A stretch of DNA of 8,598 bases from JBOGWA01 sp050693155 (GCA_050693155.1 JBOGWA010000026.1:1-8598), one strand, 5' to 3'. Shown: positions 1 to 7,527, counted from the stretch's first letter. Notes: a model not told the origin generated them from the sequence alone. A program made the numbers and translations.

Positions 1-1178
1 CCTTGGACCTCTGCCAACCATACCGGCGGCCGCATGGGTCGCTCATACTCCGGTCCCGCCTCGAGCGAGCCGGCCGGCACCTCCGCGACCACCGTTCCAC
101 CCATCCGCGCGCGCACCATGCCGTCGCCGGTGACGGCGCCGACGACGGTCGAGACCAGCCCCCAATTCCCGCAGATCGCCTGCACCGCCTCCAGGCGCTC
201 GGGGGTGACGATGGCGAGCATTCGTTCCTGCGACTCCGAGGTGAGGATCTCGAAGGCCTCCATCCCTTCCTGACGAAGCGGGACGGCCTCGAGGTCGAGC
301 TCCGCGCCGGTCCCCGCTCGCGCGGCCGACTCGGAGATCGAGCAGGTCAACCCCGCTCCCCCCAGGTCCTGAAGCCCGACGAGGAGCCGCCCCTCGACCA
401 TCTCCAAACACGCCTCCACGAGCAGCTTTTCGAGGAAGGGGTCGCCGATCTGGACGCTCGGGCGCGACTCCTCAGCCCCCTCCTCAAGAGTTCGCGACGC
501 GAGGACCGAGACCCCGCCGATCCCATCCCGGCCGGTGTGGGCGCCGATCAGCACGAACAGGTTGCCTTCGCCCTCGGCCCGGGCCGGCACGAGACGGTCG
601 GTCTTCGCGAACCCGAGGCACATGACGTTCACGGTTGGGTTGGGGCCGTGACGCGGCGCAAACTTGACCTCGCCGCCGACGGTGGGGACTCCGATGGAGT
701 TCCCGTACTGCCCGATCCCCGCAACCACGCCGGAAAACAGCCACCGATTTCGAGGCTCGTCGAGCGGTCCGAAACGGAGCGGGTCGAGCAGGGCCACCGG
801 CCTCGCGCCCATCGAGAGGACGTCACGCACGATCCCCCCAACCCCGGTCGCCGCGCCCTGAAACGGCTCGATGGCGGAGGGATGGGAGTGGCTCTCCATC
901 TTGAAGACGCACGCGAGGCCATCACCGAGGTCGACCACGCCCGCGTCCTCGCCGGGCCCGACGAGCACCTGCGGTCCCTCCGTCGGCAGCGCACGGAGGT
1001 GGACCTTGCTCGACTTGTACGAGCAGTGCTCGGACCACATCGCCCCGTACATGGCGAGCTCGGCTTCGTTCGGCTCGCGGCCTAACGCCTCGACGACGCG
1101 CGCGTGCTCGTCGTCGGTGAGCCCAAGGGCCTGGTGGAGCGGCTCGTCCGATTGGGGGGTCCGCCCGCTTTGCTTCGT
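1..1178 (-). CDS. purL: Phosphoribosylformylglycinamidine synthase subunit PurL (N-terminal half, runs off the left edge; apparent ACG start)
   Basis: This is the large subunit of FGAM synthase, which converts FGAR, ATP and glutamine-derived ammonia to FGAM in the cytoplasm, working with PurQ (glutaminase) and PurS. About 392 codons are present; small-type PurL is usually about 730-750 residues, so the C-terminal half is missing. Counting from the ACG, visible motifs are LGLTDDEHARVVEALGREPN at 18-37, WSEHCSYKSS at 48-57, MESHSHPS at 94-101, GAATGVGG at 108-115 and, soon after, RDVLSMGARPVALLDPLRFG. The family motif usually reads ESHNHPS; here Asn is Ser, with both His kept. No ATG, GTG or TTG lies in frame between the upstream in-frame TGA (1316-1314) and ATG 1052, and starting at that ATG would lose conserved N-terminal residues. 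I place the start at ACG 1178-1176 because AGGAGG sits 5 nt upstream. Identity is secure; the start is uncertain. Confidence 0.93.
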
Positions 1179-1215
1179 TGCGGCCTCCTGTCGCAGGGCG
1201 GGACTACCCCCCCAA
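1152..1215 (-). promoter_or_regulatory. Inverted repeat enclosing the purL ribosome binding site
   Basis: On the minus strand TTGGGGGG (1215-1208) can pair with CCCCCCAA (1159-1152), and CCCGC (1202-1198) with GCGGG (1168-1164). The two helices are separated by a small asymmetric internal loop. The 29-nt apical loop (1197-1169) holds the AGGAGG and the ACG start. The purQ stop codon (1206-1204) lies in the internal loop. A role in coupling or controlling purL translation is inference. Confidence 0.45.
1184..1189 (-). promoter_or_regulatory. Strong Shine-Dalgarno of purL, in front of an ACG codon
   Basis: On the minus strand the sequence reads AGGAGG, then 5 nt, then ACG AAG CAA in the PurL frame. 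It is the best ribosome binding site in the window and decides the proposed purL start. The spacing is ideal for initiation at the ACG (1178-1176), which suggests an ATG-to-ACG change, a genuine rare start codon, or a base-call error. Confidence 0.7.
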
Positions 1216-1920
1216 ACCCCCCACGGGGACCAAGGAAGAGAGGAGTGAGTCGAACAGCGGGCGGCCGCCGGTCGGGCCGACGTCCGGATCGGTTGCGTGC
1301 TCCGGATGAGGCATCAAGCCGACCACGTTTCCGGCCTCGTTTGCGACGCCCGCGATGCCTGCCGTGCTGCCGTTCGGGACGAACTCTTGGCCGATCTCCC
1401 CCGATGGCGAGCAGTATCGGAACACGACTCGGCCCTCATCCTCGAGTCGGGAAAGGGTCTCGGGGTCGGCGACGAACTGCCCCTCCCCGTGCTTGATGGG
1501 AATCTCGAGGATCGCCCCTCCTTCGACCTCGCGGGTAAAGGGAGTGGCGTTGGACTCGACCCGAACGTGGACGAAGCGGCAGATGAACGAGAGCGTTGCG
1601 TTCCGCAGAAGCGCTCCCGGGAGAAGGCCCGCTTCGCAGAGGATCTGGAACCCGTTGCAGACGCCGAGGACCGCCCGCCCGGTCGCGGCATGTTCCCGGA
1701 CCGCGGCCATAACCGGCGCATGACTCGCGATCGCACCGGTTCGCAGGTAGTCCCCGTAGGCGAATCCGCCGGGAAGGATCACGGCGTCCGCGCCGCCGAG
1801 GTCGCGATCTCCGTGCCACACGGGGATCCCTTCCCCACCCATCCGCGCGACCGCATGGAGAGCGTCTCGGTCGTCGTTCGATCCCGGGAACGTGACGACG
1901 GCGACTCGCGCCTTTCCCAC
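1204..1920 (-). CDS. purQ: Phosphoribosylformylglycinamidine synthase subunit PurQ (glutaminase)
   Basis: PurQ is the class I glutamine amidotransferase subunit of FGAM synthase. It hydrolyses glutamine and passes ammonia to PurL. The 238-residue product has the expected fold markers: FPGSNDDRD at 11-19, LPGGFAYGDYLR at 49-60, the nucleophile elbow GVCNGFQ with Cys88, and the catalytic pair in PHPEH (His205, Glu207). The start is a GTG whose first base is the last base of the purS TAG stop (TAGTG), so the genes are coupled. The C-terminus (SLVPVGGLGG) is encoded by G6 and G7 runs just before the stop. Deleting one base of the G7 run would join this frame to that of purL. Family and function are clear; only the last few residues depend on the homopolymer being read correctly. 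Confidence 0.96.
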   Translation of the reverse strand: MGKARVAVVTFPGSNDDRDALHAVARMGGEGIPVWHGDRDLGGADAVILPGGFAYGDYLRTGAIASHAPVMAAVREHAATGRAVLGVCNGFQILCEAGLLPGALLRNATLSFICRFVHVRVESNATPFTREVEGGAILEIPIKHGEGQFVADPETLSRLEDEGRVVFRYCSPSGEIGQEFVPNGSTAGIAGVANEAGNVVGLMPHPEHATDPDVGPTGGRPLFDSLLSSLVPVGGLGG

Positions 1921-2174
1921 TACGTCCCCTCCGTCGCGAGGATGCGGTAGTCCTCGATCACGGGATTCGAGAGAAGCCGCTCGGCGACCTTCTCGACGAT
2001 CTCGCGCGCCGCCATGTCGTCGTCTGACTCAATGGTGAGCTCGATGTGCTTTCCGACATGGACGTCGCTCACGCCTTCCCAACCCATCGTCGGAAGCGCT
2101 GACTCGATGGCCTTTCCTTGCGGATCGAGCAGCCCTTCCTTCAGCGTGACGACGACCTCGAATCGGTGCTTCAT
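1920..2174 (-). CDS. purS: Phosphoribosylformylglycinamidine synthase subunit PurS
   Basis: This is the small structural subunit that bridges PurQ and PurL in the three-part FGAM synthase of Gram-positive-type bacteria. The product is 84 residues, the usual PurS length. It begins MKHRFEVVVTLKEGLLDPQG, the conserved first strand and 'DPQG' turn, followed by a GxEGVxDVHVGKHIEL-type strand and a C-terminal VIEDYRI strand. The ATG at 2174 overlaps the purC stop by 4 nt (ATGA), which fixes the start. An upstream in-frame extension to 2306 would lie inside purC and has no family resemblance. The presence of PurS implies the small, unfused PurL type, which agrees with the neighbouring purQ and purL. 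Confidence 0.95.
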   Translation of the reverse strand: MKHRFEVVVTLKEGLLDPQGKAIESALPTMGWEGVSDVHVGKHIELTIESDDDMAAREIVEKVAERLLSNPVIEDYRILATEGT

Positions 2175-3067
2175 TCGCCGCCGATCCGCTGTCGGTAGGC
2201 CTCGAATGGCTCGCCGGTGACCCTCTCGTAGGCTTCGCGGTACTTCTCGGCCGTGCGCTCGACCACATCGTCGGGAAGCTCCGGAGCCGGCGGCTCGTGG
2301 TCCCACCCGGAAACATCCAGCCAGTCCCGGACGTACTGCTTGTCGAACGACGGCTGCGGCCCGCCCGGTGCGTACTCATCGGAGGGCCAGAATCTCGATG
2401 AGTCCGGTGTCAGGACTTCGTCGACGAGGATGAGATCGTCGCCCGAGAAGCCGAACTCGAACTTCGTGTCGGCGAGGATGATCCCTCGAGCGCGCGCGAG
2501 CTCGGCCGCGAAATCGTAGAGCGCCAGCGTGAGCTCCTTCAGTCGTTGCGCCAGACCGTCGCCGACGAGCTCCCCGGCACGCTCGAGGGAGATGTTCTCG
2601 TCGTGCCCCTCCGTCGCTTTGGTCGCCGGCGTGAAGATCGCCTCCGGGAGGCGGTCGGACTCGACGAGGCCCCGGGGAAGCTCCACTCCACACACGCGCC
2701 CGGTCTCTTGGTACTCCTTCCACCCGGAGCCCGAGAGGTAGCCGCGGGCGACACATTCGATCGGGACGACCTCGGCCCGGCGCACAAGCATCGCCCGACC
2801 CGCTAGCTCGTCGCGATGCTCGGCGAACCGTTCGGGAAAGTCGCTCGCAGAAACCGACACGAGGTGATTCGGCGCGATCTCGCTGGTGCGCTCGAACCAG
2901 AAGAGCGAGAGCCCGGTGAGCACCCGGCCCTTGTCGGGAATCGGCCGCGGGAGCACAACGTCGTACGCCGAGATGCGATCGCTCGCGACCATGAGTAGGT
3001 GCTCGTCGTCGGCCTCGTAGATGTCGCGGACCTTGCCACGGGCAAAGAGCTCTTGGAGCACGCTCAC
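2171..3067 (-). CDS. purC: Phosphoribosylaminoimidazole-succinocarboxamide synthase (SAICAR synthetase)
   Basis: PurC joins CAIR and aspartate using ATP to give SAICAR. I chose the GTG at 3067, which overlaps the purB stop by 4 nt (GTGA) and gives 298 residues, a normal length for this longer PurC type. Visible motifs are GKVRD at 11-15 (nucleotide-binding loop), DRISAYDVVLP from 30, ECVARGYLSGSGWKEY at 104-119, FTPATKATEGHDENIS at 145-160, DTKFEFG at 200-206, VLTPDSSRFWP at 218-228 and SFDKQYVRDW at 240-249. An open extension to 3136 adds 23 residues without family similarity inside purB. A second GTG at 3061 is a possible alternative start two codons later. The gene overlaps purS at its 3' end by ATGA. 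Confidence 0.96.
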   Translation of the reverse strand: MSVLQELFARGKVRDIYEADDEHLLMVASDRISAYDVVLPRPIPDKGRVLTGLSLFWFERTSEIAPNHLVSVSASDFPERFAEHRDELAGRAMLVRRAEVVPIECVARGYLSGSGWKEYQETGRVCGVELPRGLVESDRLPEAIFTPATKATEGHDENISLERAGELVGDGLAQRLKELTLALYDFAAELARARGIILADTKFEFGFSGDDLILVDEVLTPDSSRFWPSDEYAPGGPQPSFDKQYVRDWLDVSGWDHEPPAPELPDDVVERTAEKYREAYERVTGEPFEAYRQRIGGE

Positions 3068-4368
3068 GCGGTTACTTCCAGCTTTTCCAGACGAGAGAAG
3101 ACCTGCTGGAGACCCTCGAGGCGTCGCTCGAAGCATGCCGCGAGCTCTTCTTCCGAGAGCTTCTCCGTCACGCGCTCGTCCATCTCGAGAAGCTCCCGAA
3201 AGCTTCCCCCCTCGTCCCAGGCTTTCGCGGCGGCCTCCTGGACGATCCCGTAGGCCTCGTCCCGACGTAGGCCGCGCTCGACTAATGCGAGCAGGACCTG
3301 CCCCGAGAAGGCAAGCCCGCCGCCGACCATCAGGTTCTCCCGCATCCGCTCTGGGAACACGTCCATCCCCTCGATGATCTTCTCCGCCAACAGAAGCATG
3401 TAGTCGAGGCCGAGCGTGGCGTCGGGAAGCACGATCCGCTCCACCGAGGAATGCGAGATGTCCCGCTCGTGCCAGAGCGCGACGTTCTCGAGTACAGCTT
3501 GAAGGTTTCCGCGGAGAACTCGCGCCAGGCCGCAGATTCGCTCCGACAGAATCGGGTTGCGCTTGTGCGGCATCGCCGATGAGCCTTTCTGTCCCTCGCC
3601 GAACGGCTCCTGGACCTCTCGCACCTCGGTCCTCGCGAGATGGCGGACCTCCAGAGCGATCGTCTCGAGGGTCGCGCCGGTGAGCGCGATCGCGGCGAGG
3701 AACTCCGCGTGTCGATCACGCTGAATCACCTGCGTGGCCGCCTCGGGTGGGGAAAGCCCGAGCTCCGCGCAGACGTACTCTTCGATCGCGGGGTCAACGG
3801 CCGCGTAGGTTCCCACCGCGCCGCTCACCTTCCCGGCCGCGACGACCTCTCTCGCGCGCCGAAGCCGCTCCCGGTCCCGCGCGAGATCGAACGCCCAGAC
3901 CGCGAGCTTGTGGCCGAACGTCGTGGGCTCGGCGATCACCCCGTGGGTGCGCCCGGCACAGATGGTGTCGCGATGCTCGAGCGCCTTCTCCTTGACGAGC
4001 GAGAGGAGGACCTCGAGGCGGCCGAGGAGCAGATCGGCGGCGCCCCGCAGCTGGAGCGCAAGCGTTGTGTCGAGCAGGTCGCTCGACGTCAAACCGTGAT
4101 GGATCCAGCGGCCCGCGGGTCCGACAGACTCAGCAACCAGATCGACGAAGGCCGCGACATCGTGATTCGTGACGCGCTCCCGCTCGGCGACCTCGTCGGG
4201 TGTCGGCACGCTCGCGCGGTCCCTGATCTCGCGGAGGTCCTCGTCCGGAATCACGCCGAGTCGCGCCCAGGCTTCACACGCGAGGAGCTCGATCCGGAGC
4301 CAGTGCCCGAGCTTGGTCTCCTCGGCCCACACGGTCGTCATCTCCGGGAGCATGTAGCGCGGGATCAC
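3064..4368 (-). CDS. purB: Adenylosuccinate lyase
   Basis: PurB acts twice: it releases fumarate from SAICAR to give AICAR, and from adenylosuccinate to give AMP, so it serves both the PurC and PurA steps encoded in this operon. The 434-residue product fits the short bacterial PurB class. It starts MIPRYMLPEMTTVWAEE, as is typical. Motifs are HHGLTSSDLLDT at 90-101, AGRTHG at 138-143 (catalytic His142) and the fumarase/aspartase-superfamily signature loop GSSAMPHKRNP at 262-272, which carries the catalytic serine. The GTG start overlaps the purE stop by 4 nt (GTGA). The 3' end overlaps purC in the same way. No missing residue or frame break was seen. Confidence 0.97.
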   Translation of the reverse strand: MIPRYMLPEMTTVWAEETKLGHWLRIELLACEAWARLGVIPDEDLREIRDRASVPTPDEVAERERVTNHDVAAFVDLVAESVGPAGRWIHHGLTSSDLLDTTLALQLRGAADLLLGRLEVLLSLVKEKALEHRDTICAGRTHGVIAEPTTFGHKLAVWAFDLARDRERLRRAREVVAAGKVSGAVGTYAAVDPAIEEYVCAELGLSPPEAATQVIQRDRHAEFLAAIALTGATLETIALEVRHLARTEVREVQEPFGEGQKGSSAMPHKRNPILSERICGLARVLRGNLQAVLENVALWHERDISHSSVERIVLPDATLGLDYMLLLAEKIIEGMDVFPERMRENLMVGGGLAFSGQVLLALVERGLRRDEAYGIVQEAAAKAWDEGGSFRELLEMDERVTEKLSEEELAACFERRLEGLQQVFSRLEKLEVTA

Positions 4369-4838
4369 GGCGTGAACCCCTCCGAGAGCGATTCCTTGAA
4401 CTCGCGCAACCGCTTGCGGACATCTTCGTCCGCGACGGCCACGATCTGAGCGGCGAGGATCGCCGCGTTCTCCGCGCCGTTGATGGCGACGGTCGCCACC
4501 GGCACGCCCTTCGGCATCTGCACGGTCGCGTAGAGGGCGTCCGCGCCGCCGAGCGTGTCGAAACCGACCGGAACGCCGATCACCGGAAGGGTCGTCCGCG
4601 CCGCAACGGCACCCGCAAGATGCGCGGCCTTCCCCGCGCCGCAGATGATGGCAACGAGGCCACGATCCTCCGCGGTGCGGGCGTACTCATCGACCGCCTC
4701 GGGATTTCGGTGGGCCGAGAGAACCTGAATCTCGTGAGGAATCTCGAAGCGCTCGAGCATCGCGGTGGCGCGCTCGAGAACCGGCAAGTCCGAAGCCGAG
4801 CCGACGAGGATTCCGACGAGCGGCCGGGCCTCAGCCAC
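4365..4838 (-). CDS. purE: N5-carboxyaminoimidazole ribonucleotide mutase (PurE, class I-like)
   Basis: PurE produces CAIR. Class I enzymes rearrange N5-CAIR made by PurK; class II enzymes carboxylate AIR directly with CO2. The 157-residue product has GSASD at 13-17, SAHRNP at 41-46 with the active-site His43, GAGKAAHLAG at 67-76, GVPV at 88-91 and MPKGVPVATVAI at 108-119. The GAGxAAHL and VQMPxGxPVxTVAI patterns match class I better than the AGRSNALSG-type class II pattern, although Lys70 in GAGK replaces the commoner Gly. No purK lies in the window, so the partner must be elsewhere if the class I call is right. The GTG start overlaps the purD end by 8 nt, and the stop overlaps purB by 4 nt. 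Confidence 0.95.
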   Translation of the reverse strand: MAEARPLVGILVGSASDLPVLERATAMLERFEIPHEIQVLSAHRNPEAVDEYARTAEDRGLVAIICGAGKAAHLAGAVAARTTLPVIGVPVGFDTLGGADALYATVQMPKGVPVATVAINGAENAAILAAQIVAVADEDVRKRLREFKESLSEGFTP

Positions 4839-6102
4839 CCGCTGCCTTCTCCGCGATGTCCGTCCGGTGCTGCATCCCCTCGAAGGAGATCAGCGAGCAC
4901 GCCTCGTACGCCCGCTTCCTCGCGTCGGACAGATCGTTTCCCAGAGCGCTCACGGCCACAACTCTCCCCCCTGCCGTGACCACTTTACCGTCTCGCCGCT
5001 CGGTGCCCGCGTGAAAGATCGCGACATCTTGGAGCCCCGCCGCGGTCTCGAGGCCGGTGATCTCCTTCCCCGATTCGTACGAGCCCGGGTACCCGCCGGA
5101 GGCGAGCACCACGGCGACGCACGCCCTCTCCGTCCAGGATAGGTTCACCTCCTCCAGCCGACCTTCAGCCGTGGCGAGCAGCGCCTCGGCGAGATCGGAG
5201 CCGAGGCGAGGAAGCACCGCTTGCGTTTCCGGGTCGCCGAAGCGGCAATTGAACTCCAGCAACTTCGGGCCGGCGGCCGTGATCATGAGTCCCGCGTAGA
5301 GCACGCCGCGGTACTCGATCCCCTCTGCCGCCAGGCCCTCAACCGTTCGTTCGAGAACCTCTCTGACGATCCGATCGTTCGTCTTTCCATCGACGAACGG
5401 CGCCGGTGAGTAGGAACCCATCCCGCCGGTGTTCGGACCGCGATCCCCGTCTTCCGCTCGCTTGAAGTCCTGCGCGAGGGCGAGGGGAACGACCGTCCTC
5501 CCGTCGGTGAGCGCGAGCGCCGACACCTCATCGCCTTCGAGATACTCCTCGATGAGAACGGTCGATCCGGCGTCGCCGAAGACCTTCCTCACGAGTCGAT
5601 CTTCGAGGGCCCGGATGGCCTCGCTCCGGTCCGGGGCGACAACGACACCTTTTCCGGCGGCGAGCCCGTCGGCCTTGACAACGAAGGGGGGCTCGAGGGC
5701 GTCGAGGTAGCCGACCGCTTCACCGAGCTCTGTGAACGTCCGCGAGGCAGGCGCGGGGACTCCGTACTTCTCGCAGAGTTCCTTAGCCCAGGCTTTGGAC
5801 CCCTCGATCCGCGCGGCCGCCCTCGTCGGGCCGAAGGCCCGGTGTCCGCGTTCGGCGAGACCGTCGACGAGGCCGGCAACCAACGGCGCCTCGGGCCCGA
5901 CGACCGTGAAGTCGATCCGCTCGCGCTCGACGAGCTCGATCAAGCCGTCGCGGTCCTCGGGCCCGACGGGCAGGCAGGTGGCGAGCTCTTCAATCCCCGC
6001 GTTGCCCGGCGCCGCGTAGAGCGCTTCCACGAGCGCGCTTTTCGCGAGGGCCCAGACGAGCGCGTGCTCTCTGCCGCCTCCTCCGACGACGAGAACCCGC
6101 AC
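4831..6102 (-). CDS. purD: Phosphoribosylamine-glycine ligase (GAR synthetase)
   Basis: PurD ligates glycine to phosphoribosylamine with ATP, the second step of the pathway. It is an ATP-grasp enzyme of 423 residues, the normal length for single-domain bacterial PurD. Motifs are VVGGGGREHAL at 5-15 (phosphate loop of the N-terminal domain), KADGLAAGKGV at 143-153 (ATP-grasp loop), GPNTGGMGSYSPAP at 222-235 and FNCRFGDPETQ at 284-294 (family signature, metal ligands). The GTG start shares one base with the purA TAG stop (TAGTG). The end overlaps purE by 8 nt. It is not fused to PurM or PurN as in eukaryotes. Confidence 0.97.
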   Translation of the reverse strand: MRVLVVGGGGREHALVWALAKSALVEALYAAPGNAGIEELATCLPVGPEDRDGLIELVERERIDFTVVGPEAPLVAGLVDGLAERGHRAFGPTRAAARIEGSKAWAKELCEKYGVPAPASRTFTELGEAVGYLDALEPPFVVKADGLAAGKGVVVAPDRSEAIRALEDRLVRKVFGDAGSTVLIEEYLEGDEVSALALTDGRTVVPLALAQDFKRAEDGDRGPNTGGMGSYSPAPFVDGKTNDRIVREVLERTVEGLAAEGIEYRGVLYAGLMITAAGPKLLEFNCRFGDPETQAVLPRLGSDLAEALLATAEGRLEEVNLSWTERACVAVVLASGGYPGSYESGKEITGLETAAGLQDVAIFHAGTERRDGKVVTAGGRVVAVSALGNDLSDARKRAYEACSLISFEGMQHRTDIAEKAAGG

Positions 6103-7373
6103 TAGGAGAGAACGGTTTGGTCGCGAGCGGGGCCGACCGAGATGGCTCGGATCGGCACCCCGCCGAGGTCCGCGAGGCGATCGACGTACTTGCGCGCCGC
6201 GGGTGGGAGCTCATCGAGACTCCGGGCGTCACCGAGCTCTTCTTCCCAGCCCTCGAGCTCCTCGTAGACCGGCTCGGCCTTGTGGAAGATCGTCTGATGC
6301 GGTGGGAAGTCCTCGTACGTCTTCCCCTCGTGCTTGTAGGCGACGCAGACCTTTACCGCGCGGAAACCGGAGAGGACGTCGAGCTTCGTGAGGAAGATCT
6401 CCGTGAGCCCGTTGAGCCGCGTCGCATACCGAAGGAGCACGGCATCGAACCAGCCGCAGCGTCTGGCTCGGCCGGTCGTCGTGCCGACCTCGACGCCCCG
6501 CTCCCCCATCGCGCGTCCCGCGTCCTCCTCATCTTCGGTGGGGAAAGGCCCGGAGCCCACGCGAGTGATGTACGCCTTGGTCACCCCGATCACGCGGTCG
6601 ATCTCGCCGGGACCGAGCCCGGCTCCGACCAGCGCCCCGCCGGAAACCGGGTTGGACGACGTCACGAACGGATACGTCCCGTGGTCGAGGTCGAGCAGGG
6701 TCCCCTGGGCGCCCTCGAGCAGCACTTGCTTTCCCTCTCGGAGGGCTTCGTAGAGAACCCGAGACGTGTCCGCGATGTGCGGGGCGAGCCGCCCGCCGTA
6801 GGCCATGTATGCCGAGACGATCTCTTCCGCGTCGAGCGGGAGCCGGTTGTAAACCTTCGACAGCACGGCGTTCTTTTCCTTGAGGACGACCTCGAGCTTC
6901 TGGCGAAAGATCTTCTCGTCGGTGAGATCTTGGACACGCAGCCCGACTCGGCTCGCGCGGTCGGCGTAGGCGGGGCCGATTCCCTGCTTCGTCGTCCCGA
7001 GTTGCTGACGGCCGAGATACCGCTCCGTCACGCGGTCGAGCTCGAGGTGGTACGGCATGATGAGGTGCGCGTTCACCGACACGAGGAGACGCGACGGGTC
7101 GATCCCGCGCGAGGAGAGCTCGTCCATCTCCTCCAACAGCACCTTCGGGTCGATCACGACGCCGTCGCCGATGACGGTGGTGACGTGCGGGTAGAGGATC
7201 CCGGACGGAATGAGGTGGAGCTTCAGCGTGTGGCCGTCGGCCCGGACGGTGTGGCCGGCGTTGTTGCCGCCCTGATAGCGGACGACGAAGTCCATCTGGT
7301 CTGCGAGCAGGTCGGTGGCCTTCCCCTTGCCCTCGTCGCCCCACTGGGTCCCGACCAGGATCGTTGCAGGCAT
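6102..7373 (-). CDS. purA: Adenylosuccinate synthetase
   Basis: PurA makes adenylosuccinate from IMP, aspartate and GTP, the first committed step to AMP. The intact protein is 423 residues (typical about 430). Motifs are QWGDEGKGK at 10-18 with catalytic Asp13, GGNNAGHT at 35-42 with catalytic His41, GTTKQGIGPAYADR at 126-139, EGAQGTLLDLDHGTYPF at 220-236 followed by VTSSNP, TTGRARRCGWFD at 299-310 and SVGP at 412-415. The ATG start has GGAG 5 nt upstream and AAGGAG 11 nt upstream. It is the first gene of the overlapping pur block. Its first 88 codons or so are duplicated upstream at 8598-8353 at about 94% identity; this copy is the complete one. Confidence 0.97.
   Translation of the reverse strand: MPATILVGTQWGDEGKGKATDLLADQMDFVVRYQGGNNAGHTVRADGHTLKLHLIPSGILYPHVTTVIGDGVVIDPKVLLEEMDELSSRGIDPSRLLVSVNAHLIMPYHLELDRVTERYLGRQQLGTTKQGIGPAYADRASRVGLRVQDLTDEKIFRQKLEVVLKEKNAVLSKVYNRLPLDAEEIVSAYMAYGGRLAPHIADTSRVLYEALREGKQVLLEGAQGTLLDLDHGTYPFVTSSNPVSGGALVGAGLGPGEIDRVIGVTKAYITRVGSGPFPTEDEEDAGRAMGERGVEVGTTTGRARRCGWFDAVLLRYATRLNGLTEIFLTKLDVLSGFRAVKVCVAYKHEGKTYEDFPPHQTIFHKAEPVYEELEGWEEELGDARSLDELPPAARKYVDRLADLGGVPIRAISVGPARDQTVLS
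7111..7356 (-). repeat. Direct repeat copy A: 5' part of purA
   Basis: This segment of the intact purA (codons 6/7 to about 88) matches 8353-8598 in the same orientation with an offset of 1242 nt. I counted 14 mismatches in 246 aligned positions, with no gaps. Similarity stops abruptly just below 7110, while the other end cannot be seen because the window ends. Confidence 0.95.
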
Positions 7374-7517
7374 GCGAACTCCAGCTCCTTAAGAGGGGAT
7401 TCCCCACGCAGTTTACGGCGCCCCAACCACCTTTTAGCAAAGGAAGCGCGAACGCAGTCTCCCGTCCCCCCTGACTGGAACAGGAGGAGCAGCTGCGCTC
7501 GAACTTCCGGGCCCCCT
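7374..7517 (-). other. Palindrome-rich gap between the gerMN-like gene and purA
   Basis: The 144-nt gap holds no gene. It contains GGGGATTCCCC (7395-7405), a 5-bp hairpin CCTTT-GCTA-AAAGG on the minus strand (7443-7430) and GCAGCTGC (about 7489-7496). The purA ribosome binding sites AAGGAG (7390-7385) and GGAG (7382-7379) lie at its end. No canonical terminator with a U-tract is visible on the minus strand, so read-through from the gerMN-like gene into purA is possible. Confidence 0.5.
7410..7440 (-). promoter_or_regulatory. Weak candidate promoter for the purA-purL block
   Basis: On the minus strand TTGCTA (7440-7435) is followed after 19 nt by TAAACT (7415-7410), a partial match to sigma-70-type -35 and -10 boxes with a slightly long spacer. 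Its position would give a short leader before purA. The same bases also form a small hairpin (7443-7430), so this may not be a promoter at all. Confidence 0.2.
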
Positions 7518-7527
7518 TTAGGGGGGC
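7511..7527 (-). repeat. GC-rich hairpin spanning the gerMN-like stop codon
   Basis: On the minus strand GCCCCC pairs with GGGGGC (6 bp) around a five-base loop CTAAA that contains the TAA stop at 7520-7518. There is no T-run after it, so it is not a standard intrinsic terminator. The last residues of the protein (RPPP) are encoded by the left arm. Confidence 0.5.

Noticed and set aside
3..1085. 360-codon open frame on the plus strand opposite purL
   Set aside because: It is antisense to well-conserved PurL sequence, is Arg/Pro/Gly-rich and lacks any family motif; long antisense frames are expected in high-GC DNA.
2175..2306. Upstream extension of purS
   Set aside because: It lies within purC, is Arg-rich and would precede the normal 84-residue PurS, whose ATG overlaps the purC stop.
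3068..3136. Upstream extension of purC
   Set aside because: The 23 added residues lie inside purB and resemble no PurC; GTG 3067 with a GTGA overlap matches the other junctions.
3640..4449. 269-codon plus-strand open frame opposite purB and purE
   Set aside because: The opposite strand encodes clear PurB and PurE motifs throughout; this frame has no recognisable domain.
7511..7527. Intrinsic terminator after the gerMN-like gene
   Set aside because: The hairpin has only 6 bp, encloses the stop codon and is not followed by a T-run on the coding strand.
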